DNA of 64,000 nucleotides from Marinobacter orientalis. GTDB lineage: Bacteria > Pseudomonadota > Gammaproteobacteria > Pseudomonadales > Oleiphilaceae. Positions 31,491-41,166 of the stretch are shown here, one piece after another. Numbering within the stretch: position 1 is the stretch's first letter; every line of letters starts with the position of its first letter. The position numbers and the translations under genes were made by a program. The notes beneath the pieces were generated by a model, which was given only the letters and a program-made list of their open reading frames with translations, was not told where the DNA came from and did no database searches. The DNA is taken from positions 310,001-374,000 of the forward strand of contig NZ_SRZX01000002.1 in assembly GCF_004792665.1 (NCBI RefSeq), in the 5' to 3' direction.

Positions 31491-32804
31491 ATGACACAAC
31501 GTCAAAAAAATGTATTTGTTCTTGGGTATGACAAACGCCACGCTCAGGATATCGTGAAGATACCCGATGCCGATGCCTTCTGCTTCCACCCGCTTTTGCG
31601 TACCGACGAGATAATACACCGGAAAAATTTCCCCATTGAGGACAAGCTTGAAAAAGCTCGCAACGTCTTGCGCAGGTTCGACGGAACGGTGGATGCCATT
31701 ATCTGCCACTGGGATTTTCCGGCCACACCCATGGCGGCAATTTTATGCGCTGAGTTCGGTTTGCTGGCGCCCTCCCTGGAAGCCGTGCTCAAGTGTTCAC
31801 ACAAGTACTGGAGCCGTCTCGAACAACAGCAGGCGGCGCCTGAAGCTACGCCGGGCTTCTGTGTCGTCGACCCTTTCGATGAAAATGCAGTGGGCAAAAT
31901 CACGCTGGATTATCCCTTCTGGATAAAACCGATCAAGGGATACGGCTCTACCCTGGGGTTTCGCATCAACAATACGCAGGACCTCAACCACGCTCTGGAG
32001 GTCATCAAACAGAAAATCCGGCGCCTCGGCGATCCCTTCAACACGATTCTGGGAAAAGCGGATCTGCCATCCGAACTGGGCAAGGTTGACGGCAATTACC
32101 TCATTGCTGAAAACCTCGTTCATGGCAGGGAGTTTGCCCCCGAGGGCTATGTCCAGCACGGAAAATTTCACGTGCACGGCGTAATAGACATGGTTCGGGA
32201 CAAAAACCACAAGAGCTTCCTGCGCTATGAATACCCCTCTCAGGCGCCCCACCGGATCCAGGATCGCGCTATTGAGCTGGCCGAAAAGGTATTCCGCCAG
32301 ATCGGTTTCGACAACGGCTGTTTCAACATGGAATTTTTCTGGGACGAAGCCAGCGACGACTTGTGGATTGTCGAGATTAACCCCCGCATCTCCCAGTCTC
32401 ATTCCTACCAGTTCGAGATGGTGGATGGCATGTCCAACCACGAGATAGCAGTGCACGTGGCCCTGGGAGATAGCCCGCGCTTTGAGCATCGCACCGGACC
32501 CCGGAACCATGCCGCAAAATTTCTGCTGAGGCATTACACACAGCAGGACGCAGTCGTGACCCAGGCACCGGATGATGACCAGCTCTCGCGTCTCGCCGAG
32601 GCGCAGCCCGACACCAGGGTTGTGCTCATGGCAAAGAAAGGAATGCGACTGTCAGACATTCCGGACCAGGATCCCTACAGCTATGTGCTGGCAGAGGTGA
32701 ATGTTGCCGGCTCAACCCAGCATGACATGCTGGAGCGTTACCGGGAGGCCATTACCTGGCTGCCGTTTGAGTTCTCGCCACTGCCGGATGAGGAGAAATC
32801 ATAA
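31491..32804 (+). CDS. ATP-grasp ligase of unknown substrate
   Basis: 437 residues. The centre has an ATP-grasp fold: KCSHKYWSRLEQQQAAPEAT (hinge), DYPFWIKPIKGYGSTLGFRI (ATP-binding Lys and Gly loop), YLIAENLVHGREFAPEGYV and the metal-binding FNMEFFWD with IVEINPRISQS. Such enzymes activate a carboxylate as acyl phosphate and join it to an amine or thiol. The N-terminal 100 residues form a preATP-grasp Rossmann-like domain. The closest pattern is the carbamoyl-phosphate-synthase/carnosine-synthase type, but the substrate is unknown. The next gene, a CocE/NonD hydrolase, starts one base after the stop, so the two probably act on one compound. Confidence 0.8.
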   Translation: MTQRQKNVFVLGYDKRHAQDIVKIPDADAFCFHPLLRTDEIIHRKNFPIEDKLEKARNVLRRFDGTVDAIICHWDFPATPMAAILCAEFGLLAPSLEAVLKCSHKYWSRLEQQQAAPEATPGFCVVDPFDENAVGKITLDYPFWIKPIKGYGSTLGFRINNTQDLNHALEVIKQKIRRLGDPFNTILGKADLPSELGKVDGNYLIAENLVHGREFAPEGYVQHGKFHVHGVIDMVRDKNHKSFLRYEYPSQAPHRIQDRAIELAEKVFRQIGFDNGCFNMEFFWDEASDDLWIVEINPRISQSHSYQFEMVDGMSNHEIAVHVALGDSPRFEHRTGPRNHAAKFLLRHYTQQDAVVTQAPDDDQLSRLAEAQPDTRVVLMAKKGMRLSDIPDQDPYSYVLAEVNVAGSTQHDMLERYREAITWLPFEFSPLPDEEKS

Positions 32805-32805
32805 A

Positions 32806-34845
32806 ATGGACGCAAATGGTGAAAGCGCAGGGCTGGACAACCTTGAGGTCGTCGAAAATGAATGGATTCCCCTTGCCGATGGTGGCCGCCTGGCTGCGCG
32901 CATCTGGCGCCCCAAAGATGCGCATGCACATCCGGTCCCCGCTATTCTTGAGTACATACCTTACCGCAAGCGGGATCTGACCCGGACCAGGGATAGCATT
33001 AACCATCCGTGGCTGGCGGCCAGGGGATACGCCTGCGTTCGTGTCGATTTACGTGGTAGCGGCGAATCCGACGGCGTGTTGGCGGACCAGTACCGGGAGC
33101 AGGAACTCAACGACGGTGTCCAGGCCATAAACTGGCTTGCACAGCAGCAGTGGTGCGACGGTAATGTTGGCATGATGGGAATCTCGTGGGGCGGCTTCAA
33201 CGCGCTTCAGATCGCCGCGCGGCGCCCGTCTGCGCTGAAGGCGATTATCAGTGCGTGCTCCACCGATGACCTCTATGCCGACAACATGCACTACATGGGG
33301 GGCTGCCTGCTGACTGACAACCTCTCCGAATCGACCACCATGTTCTCCCACACCAGTTGTCCGCCTGATCCCGAACTGGTTGGCGAGCGCTGGCGGGAAA
33401 TGTGGCTGGAGCGGTTAAACGGAAGCGGCCCTTGGCTGGAAACCTGGCTGCGCCACCAGTGGCGCGACGATTATTGGCGCGAAGGTTCGGTTTGCGAAGA
33501 CTACAGCGCCATTCAGTGCCCCGTTATGGCAGTGGGAGGCTGGGCTGATGGTTATACAAATGCCATTTTCCGGCTCCTGGAGCATCTCAAGGTGCCGCGT
33601 CAGGGGCTGATCGGCCCCTGGGGCCACAAGTACCCCCATCAGGGCATTCCCGGCCCGGCCATCGGCTTTCTCCAGGAAGCACTCCGCTGGTGGGACCACT
33701 GGTTGAAGGAAAAACAGACCGGAATCATGGAGGAACCCATGCTACGTGCCTGGATGCAGGACAGCATTCCTCCTACCACTTATTATCATCATCGACCCGG
33801 ACGTTGGGTGGGTGAGTCGCAGTGGCCCTCGCCGCGGATTACCGAGAAGGTCTTTCGCTTCGGTCCCGGGGCAGAGCTCAGGGAGCCGGCCGGGCAGCCG
33901 GACAACATGGAGACGGCATCAGAGGCGAGTATACAGTCGCCCCTGAATGTCGGGCTCTTTGCCGGGAAATGGGCTTCCTATTCCGCTGCTCCCGATCTAC
34001 CCCACGATCAGCGTGAGGAGGATGGCGGCGCACTTGTTTATGAAAGCGGCCCTCTGGCCGAGGACCTGGAAATCCTGGGAGCGCCGACCGTGACCCTGAC
34101 ACTTGCCAGCAATCAACCCGTGGCAATGGTCGCAGTCCGCCTGTCCGATGTGGCGCCAGACGGCAAGGCAACCCGGGTCACCTATGGCTTACTCAACCTC
34201 AACCACCGAAAGGGTGACGATCGGCCGGAGTTATTGATCCCGGGCGAATTCTTTGAAACCAACGTCCCGCTAAATCACATCGCCCAGGTCTTTCCTGCAG
34301 GTCACCGGCTACGTATCAGCATCTCCACATCTTATTGGGCCCTTGCCTGGCCACCGCCCAGACCGGTGAACCTGACACTGCGGACGCAAGGGGCTTCACT
34401 GAAATTACCGTCACGACCACCACAGGACACCGATGCGCAAATTGTCTTCGAGGACCCGGCAGGGGCGGCGCCGATTGCGGTAACTCTTATCGAACCGCCC
34501 CATCACAACTGGCTGGTCCATCGGGATCTGGCGGAAGATCTGTCCACCCTCGAGGTCATCAAGGACAACGGATGCTTTCGCATCGAGGAGATCGACCTTG
34601 AGGTCACCAGTCGCACCTGGGACTGGTACACCTTTCGTGACGACGATTTCAGTTCGCCCCAGGGAGAAAACAGAACCGAGCGATCCTTTCGCCGCGGAAA
34701 CTGGTCAGTCCATACCAGGACGCACACCATCCTCAGGGCCGATGCAGAGACCTTCTACATCCAGGCGGAACTCGACGCCTGGGAAGGCGATAAACGGATT
34801 TTCTCCCGCAACTGGGATCTGGCTCTTCCACGCAACTTTGTCTGA
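32806..34845 (+). CDS. CocE/NonD family serine hydrolase
   Basis: 679 residues: an alpha/beta-hydrolase domain with nucleophile Ser127 (GMMGISWGG), Asp in AVGGWADGYTN and His in GPWGHKYPH, followed from about residue 400 by the C-terminal beta-sandwich of the X-Pro dipeptidyl-peptidase/CocE family (LEILGAPTVTLTLASNQPVA). The family hydrolyses esters or peptide bonds next to proline; the substrate here is unknown. No signal peptide, so it is probably cytoplasmic. The frame is open upstream into the ATP-grasp gene, but ATG 32806, one base after that stop and preceded by GAGGAG, is chosen. The pair suggests synthesis and breakdown of one amide or ester. Confidence 0.85.
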   Translation: MDANGESAGLDNLEVVENEWIPLADGGRLAARIWRPKDAHAHPVPAILEYIPYRKRDLTRTRDSINHPWLAARGYACVRVDLRGSGESDGVLADQYREQELNDGVQAINWLAQQQWCDGNVGMMGISWGGFNALQIAARRPSALKAIISACSTDDLYADNMHYMGGCLLTDNLSESTTMFSHTSCPPDPELVGERWREMWLERLNGSGPWLETWLRHQWRDDYWREGSVCEDYSAIQCPVMAVGGWADGYTNAIFRLLEHLKVPRQGLIGPWGHKYPHQGIPGPAIGFLQEALRWWDHWLKEKQTGIMEEPMLRAWMQDSIPPTTYYHHRPGRWVGESQWPSPRITEKVFRFGPGAELREPAGQPDNMETASEASIQSPLNVGLFAGKWASYSAAPDLPHDQREEDGGALVYESGPLAEDLEILGAPTVTLTLASNQPVAMVAVRLSDVAPDGKATRVTYGLLNLNHRKGDDRPELLIPGEFFETNVPLNHIAQVFPAGHRLRISISTSYWALAWPPPRPVNLTLRTQGASLKLPSRPPQDTDAQIVFEDPAGAAPIAVTLIEPPHHNWLVHRDLAEDLSTLEVIKDNGCFRIEEIDLEVTSRTWDWYTFRDDDFSSPQGENRTERSFRRGNWSVHTRTHTILRADAETFYIQAELDAWEGDKRIFSRNWDLALPRNFV

Positions 34846-34899
34846 CAAAATCATGTAGCGGCGGCCAGAAAGGCAGCCATAGCCACCAGAGCGTGCAAA

Positions 34900-35658
34900 A
34901 TGAGTGTTTCAGCTTCACCCTGTTCCACGTGCTACCTGAGAAAACAGTGCCTCTTCTACAGGGTACCGGGCGTCGCCCAGGGAGGTGCCGATCAGATTCT
35001 TGAATCCGCCCTTACAACCAATATTCAGATGGTTCAGGGGGAGCAGATCTATGGTTACGGTTCGACCTTCGAATACTTCTATATGGTCAAATCAGGCTCT
35101 GTCAAATGCTCTTTGGGCACCAGCACCGGAGAAGAACTGATCGTCGATCTGTGTCTGCCCGGGGACATCTTTGGCCTCGACGGACTCAACGACGCCCGCC
35201 ACAGTTACTCCGCAGTCGCGCTGGAATCCGGTCTGCTCTGCAAAATCCGTTTTGAAACGCTGGAAAGTTTAATCGCAGAAGACCCCTGCATACTGAGAAG
35301 TCTGCTGCGGTTGATGGGACAAAAGTTCATCAGCGATTTAAGGTTCGTCACCAGCAGGATGAGCGCTGATAAACGGATTGCCCATTTGCTGATCAATCTC
35401 TCGAAGCACAACGGACCCAGTACGTTGCCGGCTACCAGAGTGCGCCTGCCGATGACCCGGGCGGATATAGGCAATTATCTCGGCATGGCGCTGGAAACTG
35501 TAAGCAGGATTCTGGGCATCTTTCAGAAAAACGGCATCATAGAGGTTCACGGGAAACACGTGGAAATACTTGATCCGGCCGCATTGAACAGAATCATGAC
35601 CGACAGGGAGGGCAATCTGTTCTCCTCCGGTGCAGCCAAATTCCCCCCGGCTGAGTGA
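34900..35658 (+). CDS. FNR/ANR-type oxygen-responsive transcription regulator
   Basis: 252 residues of the Crp/Fnr superfamily. Cys8-x2-Cys11-x5-Cys17 plus Cys114 (SGLLCKIRF) match the four cysteines (C20, C23, C29, C122) that hold the oxygen-labile [4Fe-4S] cluster of Escherichia coli FNR. The effector domain (about 20-150) includes KSGSVKCSLGTSTGEE and PGDIFGLDGL. The helix-turn-helix (TRADIGNYLGMALETVSRIL) keeps Glu199, Ser202 and Arg203, the residues that read TTGAT half-sites. It should therefore bind TTGAT-N4-ATCAA when oxygen is low. A 9/10 match lies at 54680-54693 and a weaker one at 41089-41102. It follows the hydrolase gene by 54 bases and converges on fbaB. Confidence 0.93.
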   Translation: MSVSASPCSTCYLRKQCLFYRVPGVAQGGADQILESALTTNIQMVQGEQIYGYGSTFEYFYMVKSGSVKCSLGTSTGEELIVDLCLPGDIFGLDGLNDARHSYSAVALESGLLCKIRFETLESLIAEDPCILRSLLRLMGQKFISDLRFVTSRMSADKRIAHLLINLSKHNGPSTLPATRVRLPMTRADIGNYLGMALETVSRILGIFQKNGIIEVHGKHVEILDPAALNRIMTDREGNLFSSGAAKFPPAE

Positions 35659-35665
35659 AGTGCGC

Positions 35666-36715
35666 TCAGGCCACGGTCACGGCCTCGGAGAGATAGACGT
35701 CCTGAATCGCGTGCAGTAGCTTTACGCCTTCAGCCATGGGCTTCTGGAAAGCCTTGCGCCCCGAAATCAGTCCCATACCGCCTGCCCGTTTGTTGATCAC
35801 GGCTGTGCGCACGGCCTGATGCAGATCGTCACTACCGGATGAGCCACCCGAATTGATCAGCCCGATGCGACCCATGTAGCAGTTTGCGACCTGGTAGCGG
35901 GCAAGCTCAATCGGGTGATCGGGGGCCAGCTCCGAGTACACACGCTCGTGGGTCTTTCCGAAATCGAGCGCTTTAAATCCGCCGTTTATCGTCGCCTGCT
36001 TTTGCTTGACGATATCAGCGCCAATGGTCACGGCCAGATGGTTGGCCTGTCCGGTCAGGTCGGCCGCCGTGTGGTAATCGGCATCATCCTGCTTGAATGC
36101 AGGATTGCGAAGGTACGCCCATAGCACGGTGACCATGCCCAACTGATGGGCACGCTCAAACGCTTGTGATACTTCTTCGATCTGCCGGCGCGACTCCGGC
36201 GAGCCGAAGTAGATCGTCGCACCCACCGCAACGGCCCCGAGATCGAAAGCCTGTTCGACACTGGCAAACAGCGTCTGATCGTGTTCGTTGGGATAGGTCA
36301 GCAGTTCGTTGTGATTGAGCTTTACCAGGAATGGAATCCTGTGGGCATAGCGGCGACTGACCGACGCCAGCACACCGTACGTCGACGCAATGGCATTGCA
36401 GCCGCCTTCAATCGCCAGTTCCACAAGATTGCCGGGATCAAAGTACAGCGGGTTCGGTGCGAACGATGCACCAGCAGAATGTTCCACGCCCTGATCGACC
36501 GGCAGAATCGATACGTAGCCGGTATTTCCCAGCCGGCCGTGGCCCAGGATTGTCTGCAGATTGCGCAACACGGTATTGGAGCGGTCGCTGTCGGCCAGCA
36601 CCCGGGACACGTAATCGGGCCCCGGCAAATGCAGATGATCGCGGCTGATTCCACCACACTCGTATGTGAGCAGTGACTCGCTTTCGCTACCGAGAATCCG
36701 TTCAATGTCATTCAT
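35666..36715 (-). CDS. fbaB: class I fructose-bisphosphate aldolase FbaB
   Basis: Splits or forms fructose-1,6-bisphosphate through a Schiff base, without metal. 349 residues close to Escherichia coli FbaB in order and length: [45 protein letters not shown] (Schiff-base Lys region), [20 protein letters not shown] and [18 protein letters not shown]. This is the archaeal/bacterial DhnA type. GAGGTGAAC precedes the ATG at 36715. Divergent from apgM across 284 bases, so expression of the two may be co-ordinated. Gluconeogenic or glycolytic direction cannot be told from sequence. Confidence 0.96.
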   Translation of the reverse strand: MNDIERILGSESESLLTYECGGISRDHLHLPGPDYVSRVLADSDRSNTVLRNLQTILGHGRLGNTGYVSILPVDQGVEHSAGASFAPNPLYFDPGNLVELAIEGGCNAIASTYGVLASVSRRYAHRIPFLVKLNHNELLTYPNEHDQTLFASVEQAFDLGAVAVGATIYFGSPESRRQIEEVSQAFERAHQLGMVTVLWAYLRNPAFKQDDADYHTAADLTGQANHLAVTIGADIVKQKQATINGGFKALDFGKTHERVYSELAPDHPIELARYQVANCYMGRIGLINSGGSSGSDDLHQAVRTAVINKRAGGMGLISGRKAFQKPMAEGVKLLHAIQDVYLSEAVTVA

Positions 36716-36999
36716 TAGTTCACCTCGACTATGGTAAGCGTGCGATGCTTTCGGGACGCACCGGAAATCCTAGAAGAATAGACCCTGTTAGTGGCCTCTT
36801 CCAGCGTGGATCCTGTCCGCGGCCTTCTCCCGGGCTGATCCCCTCGCCACAAATCGCCATTTTATTGGCAAGGCGGTTGCGTTCTCTTGAACAGTGGCTA
36901 GCTTTAAATAGACATGGACAGAAGTTTACCAACCCACAGGTCGCTTCTGCGCCGCTTCGCCGGCGTCGAATGCGAATACCCTGAAAGGAGGGCTTACCA
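36716..36999. promoter_or_regulatory. divergent fbaB/apgM control region
   Basis: 284 bases with no gene recognised. A possible apgM promoter is TTGAAC (36887-36892), 16 bases, TAGACA (36909-36914), with a poor -10 match. No FNR box was found here by eye. The apgM ribosome site AAAGGAGGG lies at its right end. Confidence 0.3.
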
Positions 37000-38196
37000 A
37001 TGGATCTCGTACCCCTCCTCGCCGACAGCGAGGCAAAAATTCTCTTCGTCATTGCCGACGGGCTCGGCGGGATTGACAGTGAAGGCCGCGGCACGGAACT
37101 GGAAGCAGCCCGGACACCCAATCTGGACCGGTTAGCGAGTCAGGGTACCACAGGCTTGACTTACCCTGTAGCGCCGGGCATCACACCTGGCAGCGGCCCC
37201 GGTCACCTGGCCCTTTTTGGCTACGATCCGGTGGAACATAACATCGGACGAGGGGTTCTTACAGCGCTCGGCATCGACTTTGACCTGGAGCCTGGTGACG
37301 TTGCGGCCCGCGGCAATTTCTGCACCGTGGACAACAACGGCGAGGTGATCGATCGGCGGGCCGGCAGGATCGATTCCCGGGAATGTACCCGGCTGGTGAA
37401 GATGCTCAGAGAGATTCGTCTCGATGACGTGGAGGTTTATGTCGAACCGGTCAAGGAACACCGCTTTTTACTGGTTTTGCGGAGTAAAAAAGAAGTGATG
37501 GGCGCCGGGGTGGACGATACGGATCCCCACCGGACCGGAACCCCGCCCCGGGAACCCCGTGCCCGGGAAGAGAAGTCACAAAAGACTGCCCATGCCGTGA
37601 ACGCGTTCGTAACACAGGCGAGGGACATACTCGCTGAGGAGCAGCAGGCCAACATGGTGCTATTGCGGGGTTTCGCGCAGTTGCCCGACCTTGCATCGCT
37701 GCGGGACAACTATGGGCTCAATGGCTGCGCCCTGGCGGGGTATCCCATGTACCGGGGCATCGCCCGGCTGCTGGGCATGAAGGTCGCCGATTGTGGTCCC
37801 GATCTCGACACCGAAATCGACGCACTGCAGGCTGCATGGCCGGAACACGATTTTCTGTTTCTGCATTTCAAGGATACCGACAGCCGCGGCGAGGATGGCG
37901 ACTTCGACGGCAAGGTGGCCGCCATCGAAGAACTGGACCGCGCAATTCCCCGGATGATGGAACTGCAACCGGATGTCATTGTGGTAACGGGAGATCACAG
38001 CACTCCCAGCGCCATGGCCGGCCACAGCTGGCATCCGGTACCGGTTCTGATCCGCGCGAACACCTGCCGGGTGGACAGCGTCGAGGTCTTCGGCGAAACC
38101 GCCTGTGCCGGCGGCGGACTTGGCCACCTGCCGGCAAAACATCTTATTACCCTGGCGCTGGCCCATGCCGGCCGACTGAAAAAATACGGAGCCTGA
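37000..38196 (+). CDS. apgM: cofactor-independent phosphoglycerate mutase, archaeal type (ApgM)
   Basis: Interconverts 3- and 2-phosphoglycerate. 398 residues of the alkaline-phosphatase superfamily, type found mainly in archaea: VIADGLGG with the metal Asp near the start, TPNLDRLASQGTTGLTYPVA, PGSGPGHLALFGYDP containing the nucleophile Ser region, FLHFKDTDSRGEDGDF and VVTGDHSTPS with the remaining metal ligands. GAGVDDTDPHRTGTPP is also a family hallmark. AAAGGAGGGCTT precedes ATG 37000. It heads the plus-strand arm apgM, P-type ATPase, unknown, pfkB. Many gammaproteobacteria use GpmA or GpmI instead, so this copy is likely accessory. Confidence 0.93.
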   Translation: MDLVPLLADSEAKILFVIADGLGGIDSEGRGTELEAARTPNLDRLASQGTTGLTYPVAPGITPGSGPGHLALFGYDPVEHNIGRGVLTALGIDFDLEPGDVAARGNFCTVDNNGEVIDRRAGRIDSRECTRLVKMLREIRLDDVEVYVEPVKEHRFLLVLRSKKEVMGAGVDDTDPHRTGTPPREPRAREEKSQKTAHAVNAFVTQARDILAEEQQANMVLLRGFAQLPDLASLRDNYGLNGCALAGYPMYRGIARLLGMKVADCGPDLDTEIDALQAAWPEHDFLFLHFKDTDSRGEDGDFDGKVAAIEELDRAIPRMMELQPDVIVVTGDHSTPSAMAGHSWHPVPVLIRANTCRVDSVEVFGETACAGGGLGHLPAKHLITLALAHAGRLKKYGA

Positions 38197-38222
38197 GGGC
38201 CGGGCTTTAGAGGAAGTATCCA

Positions 38223-40925
38223 GTGGATTCGAAAAGCGGCAAGAGAAAGGACTCTCCCGAAAAAAACACCTGGCACGCCATCGACATCGAAGACACTCTG
38301 GCGCAATTCGACGTCCGGAAGGAAAATGGATTGACGGATGACGAGGCCCAGGAGCGGTTGAAGCGCTACGGCCCGAACCAGCTACGGGTGGCCCAAAGCC
38401 AGCCCTGGTGGCGGATTCTTCTGGGACAGTTCCAAAGCATTGTTATCTACCTGCTGGGCGGCGCCGCCGTTCTGGCATTTGCCACCGGCCGCCTGCCGGA
38501 GGGGTTTGCGGTCCTGGCGGTGCTGCTGGTCAATACCGCTATCGGCTTTTTCAGCGAATGGAAGGCGGTACGATCCATGGCCGCCCTGCGCCGGTTGGGA
38601 GAACACATGACCCGGGTGCGCCGGGAAGGCAGTGAGCGGGAGATTGCCGCATCGGAAATCGTGCCTGGCGATATTGTATTACTGGAGGCCGGCGACCTGG
38701 TCCCCGCCGATCTGCGGTTGCTGGAAGCGGAACACCTGAGGGTCAACGAAGCACCGCTTACCGGTGAGTCAGTTGCGGTGAGCAAACTGACCGATACCCT
38801 GGCCGCGGATACTGACCTCGCCGATCGCAACAACATGCTCTACAAGGGCACCAGCATCGCGGACGGTACCGCGGTCGGCGTTGCAGCGGAAACCGGTTCG
38901 GAAACGGAGCTGGGGCGGGTCTCGGCACTTGCCGAATCGGCCGAAGGAACGGTCACGCCATTGCAGCGGCGGCTGGATCAGCTCGGGCGCCGCCTCGCCG
39001 TATTGACCATTTTCATTGCCTTTGCGGTCGCCGCGGTGGGTTTCCTGGTGCGGGAGCAAGAGGCTGCGCTGGTGATCGAGACAGCGCTGGCCCTCGGTGT
39101 GGCTGCCATTCCTGAAGGCCTTCCTATCGTCGCCACGATCGCCCTCGCCCGCGGCATGTACCTGATGGCCGCCCGCAACGCTCTGGTGAACCAGCTCACT
39201 GCGGTGGAGACGCTGGGGGCAACCCGGGTGATCTTTTCCGACAAGACCGGCACCCTGACGGAAAACCGGATGCGGCTGCAAAAAATCGTCACCCCCACCG
39301 GTGATCTGGTACTGGAGGAAAACGGGTCTGGCGAGGCACTGGCGGACAAGGAGGGCGTTCGCCGTGTACTGGAGGTGGGCCTGCTCTGCAATGGCGCTTC
39401 CCTCAAGCAGGAACAGGGAGAGGACAATCCTCGCGGCGACCCCACTGAAATCGCGCTTCTGGCGGGAGGCAAGGACCTGGGACTGGAGCGGGAATCTTTG
39501 CTGGAAGAGCGCCCCGAGGCCCGGGTGGAAAAATTCGAACCCCGGCTCAAGAAGATGGCCACCTTTCACCAGGAGGATGGCAGGTATTACGTGGCGGTGA
39601 AAGGCGCTCCCGAGGCTGTGCTGGACGTCTGCAGCGACATCCTGGCAGCCGAAGACAGCACTGAGGCTCTGGATGATGACACCCGCCAGCAATGGGTCGA
39701 GCGTGCCAATCAACTGGCAGGCGAAGGTTTGCGTCTGCTGGCAATGGCCGAGAAAAGGGCGGAAAGCGAGGATTCCGATCCCTATGAAGGTCTATGCTTC
39801 CTCGGCCTTGTGGGCCTGCTTGATCCTCCCCGCGAAAAAGTCAAAGAGGCGATAGATGCCTGTCAGGCAGCGGGTATCCGGGTGGAGATGGTGACCGGCG
39901 ATCAGGCAGAGACCGCCACGGCCATCGCCCGGGCCGTAGGGATTGTCGGGGGCAAGGATGACCCGGAGACAGTCAGCATGCTGGGGCGCGACATTGGTTC
40001 CCCCGAGGAGATCGACGAGGACCAGCAGGAGAAGATCTACCGTGCCAACATATTTGCCAGGGTGAGTCCTGAGCAGAAGCTTGATCTGGTGACTATTTAT
40101 CAGAACCGTGGCGAGATCGTGGCCATGACCGGTGACGGCGTCAACGACGCCCCCGCTCTGAAAAAGGCAGACATCGGCATTGCCATGGGCAAACGGGGCA
40201 CTGAGGCGGCCAAGCAGGTCGCTGACATGGTGCTGAAGGATGACGCCTTTGAAACTATCGTGGCGGCGGTGCGGCAGGGAAGGGTCATTTTCGGCAACAT
40301 CCGCAAATCCGTCATGTTCATGCTCACCACCAATGTGGCCGAAGTGCTCGCGGTTGCCATAGCCACCGGCGCGGGATGGCCTCTGCCGCTGCTTCCTCTG
40401 CAGATTCTCTATCTCAATGTGCTTACCGATGTCTTCCCTGCTCTCGCCCTGGGGGTGGGCCCGGCCAGCGGAAGTGAAATGAAAGAGCCGCCCCGCAGCC
40501 CCCGGGAATCCGTGCTGACCCGGGCCCACTGGACGGAGATCACGGGATTTGCTGCCCTGATGGCAGCCTGTGTGCTGGTCGCTCTGCTGCTGGCAGATCA
40601 CTGGCTGGGGTTGACGGAACTGGAAGCGGTAACGGTTTCTTTTCTGACTCTGGCTTTCGGCAAGCTCTGGTTTACATTCGTTCTGCGAAGCCCGAAGTCC
40701 CCTGTTCTGCGCAATGAGATAACGCGCAATCCCTGGGTATGGGGAGCGCTGGCACTCTGCATCGTGTTGCTGGCCGCCGCGGTATACCTGCCGCTACTTT
40801 CTGGCCTGCTGCAAACCCGGCCTCTGGGCTGGCAACCCTGGCTTCTGATTCTGGCAATGAGCGTCATCCCCCTGCTGGTGGGACAAACAGTTCGGGAGAT
40901 ACAGCGGCGCCGGGTATCTGAATAA
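38223..40925 (+). CDS. P-type cation-transporting ATPase, type II (copy 1)
   Basis: 900-residue integral membrane pump. Order: cation-ATPase N-terminal domain (about 15-80), helices M1-M2, actuator domain with TGES (LTGESVAV), M3-M4 with AAIPEGLP (Glu298), phosphorylated Asp340 in SDKTGTLTEN, KGAPE nucleotide-binding loop, TGDGVNDAPAL hinge, then six C-terminal helices. M5 (TTNVAEVL) and M6 (YLNVLTDVFP) keep Asn/Glu and Asn/Thr/Asp, as in calcium ATPases of the SERCA/PMR1 type, so Ca2+ export is plausible; other ions are possible. GTG start at 38223 with GAGGAAG upstream, 26 bases after apgM. Presence in a glycolytic operon is unusual. Confidence 0.9.
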   Translation: MDSKSGKRKDSPEKNTWHAIDIEDTLAQFDVRKENGLTDDEAQERLKRYGPNQLRVAQSQPWWRILLGQFQSIVIYLLGGAAVLAFATGRLPEGFAVLAVLLVNTAIGFFSEWKAVRSMAALRRLGEHMTRVRREGSEREIAASEIVPGDIVLLEAGDLVPADLRLLEAEHLRVNEAPLTGESVAVSKLTDTLAADTDLADRNNMLYKGTSIADGTAVGVAAETGSETELGRVSALAESAEGTVTPLQRRLDQLGRRLAVLTIFIAFAVAAVGFLVREQEAALVIETALALGVAAIPEGLPIVATIALARGMYLMAARNALVNQLTAVETLGATRVIFSDKTGTLTENRMRLQKIVTPTGDLVLEENGSGEALADKEGVRRVLEVGLLCNGASLKQEQGEDNPRGDPTEIALLAGGKDLGLERESLLEERPEARVEKFEPRLKKMATFHQEDGRYYVAVKGAPEAVLDVCSDILAAEDSTEALDDDTRQQWVERANQLAGEGLRLLAMAEKRAESEDSDPYEGLCFLGLVGLLDPPREKVKEAIDACQAAGIRVEMVTGDQAETATAIARAVGIVGGKDDPETVSMLGRDIGSPEEIDEDQQEKIYRANIFARVSPEQKLDLVTIYQNRGEIVAMTGDGVNDAPALKKADIGIAMGKRGTEAAKQVADMVLKDDAFETIVAAVRQGRVIFGNIRKSVMFMLTTNVAEVLAVAIATGAGWPLPLLPLQILYLNVLTDVFPALALGVGPASGSEMKEPPRSPRESVLTRAHWTEITGFAALMAACVLVALLLADHWLGLTELEAVTVSFLTLAFGKLWFTFVLRSPKSPVLRNEITRNPWVWGALALCIVLLAAAVYLPLLSGLLQTRPLGWQPWLLILAMSVIPLLVGQTVREIQRRRVSE

Positions 40926-41088
40926 AAAGCGATAGCAATGAGGCCAGGTTGACAGCCAGCGAGCGGTTACCTTATTGTCTTTGGATAGTTTATTGGCGCA
41001 AGGCTCTGGCATCTGTTCAATATAAATCTCATTATTTCCAGACAGTTAGATTATTTTCTGCCGGACCTGTTCGAAGTCACCCCCGGAC

Positions 41089-41102
41089 TTGATCTGTGTC
41101 AG
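41089..41102 (+). promoter_or_regulatory. weak FNR-like box
   Basis: TTGATCTGTGTCAG matches TTGAT-N4-ATCAA at eight of ten positions, 64 bases before the ATG of the unknown gene at 41167. No clear -10 was found at the spacing expected for activation, so this may be chance. Confidence 0.3.
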
Positions 41103-41166
41103 TAAATCAGGCTTTAAACGCTCCGTTTCGTTCTTGGTGGACCACTCTTTTATAAGGAAGTTATCT

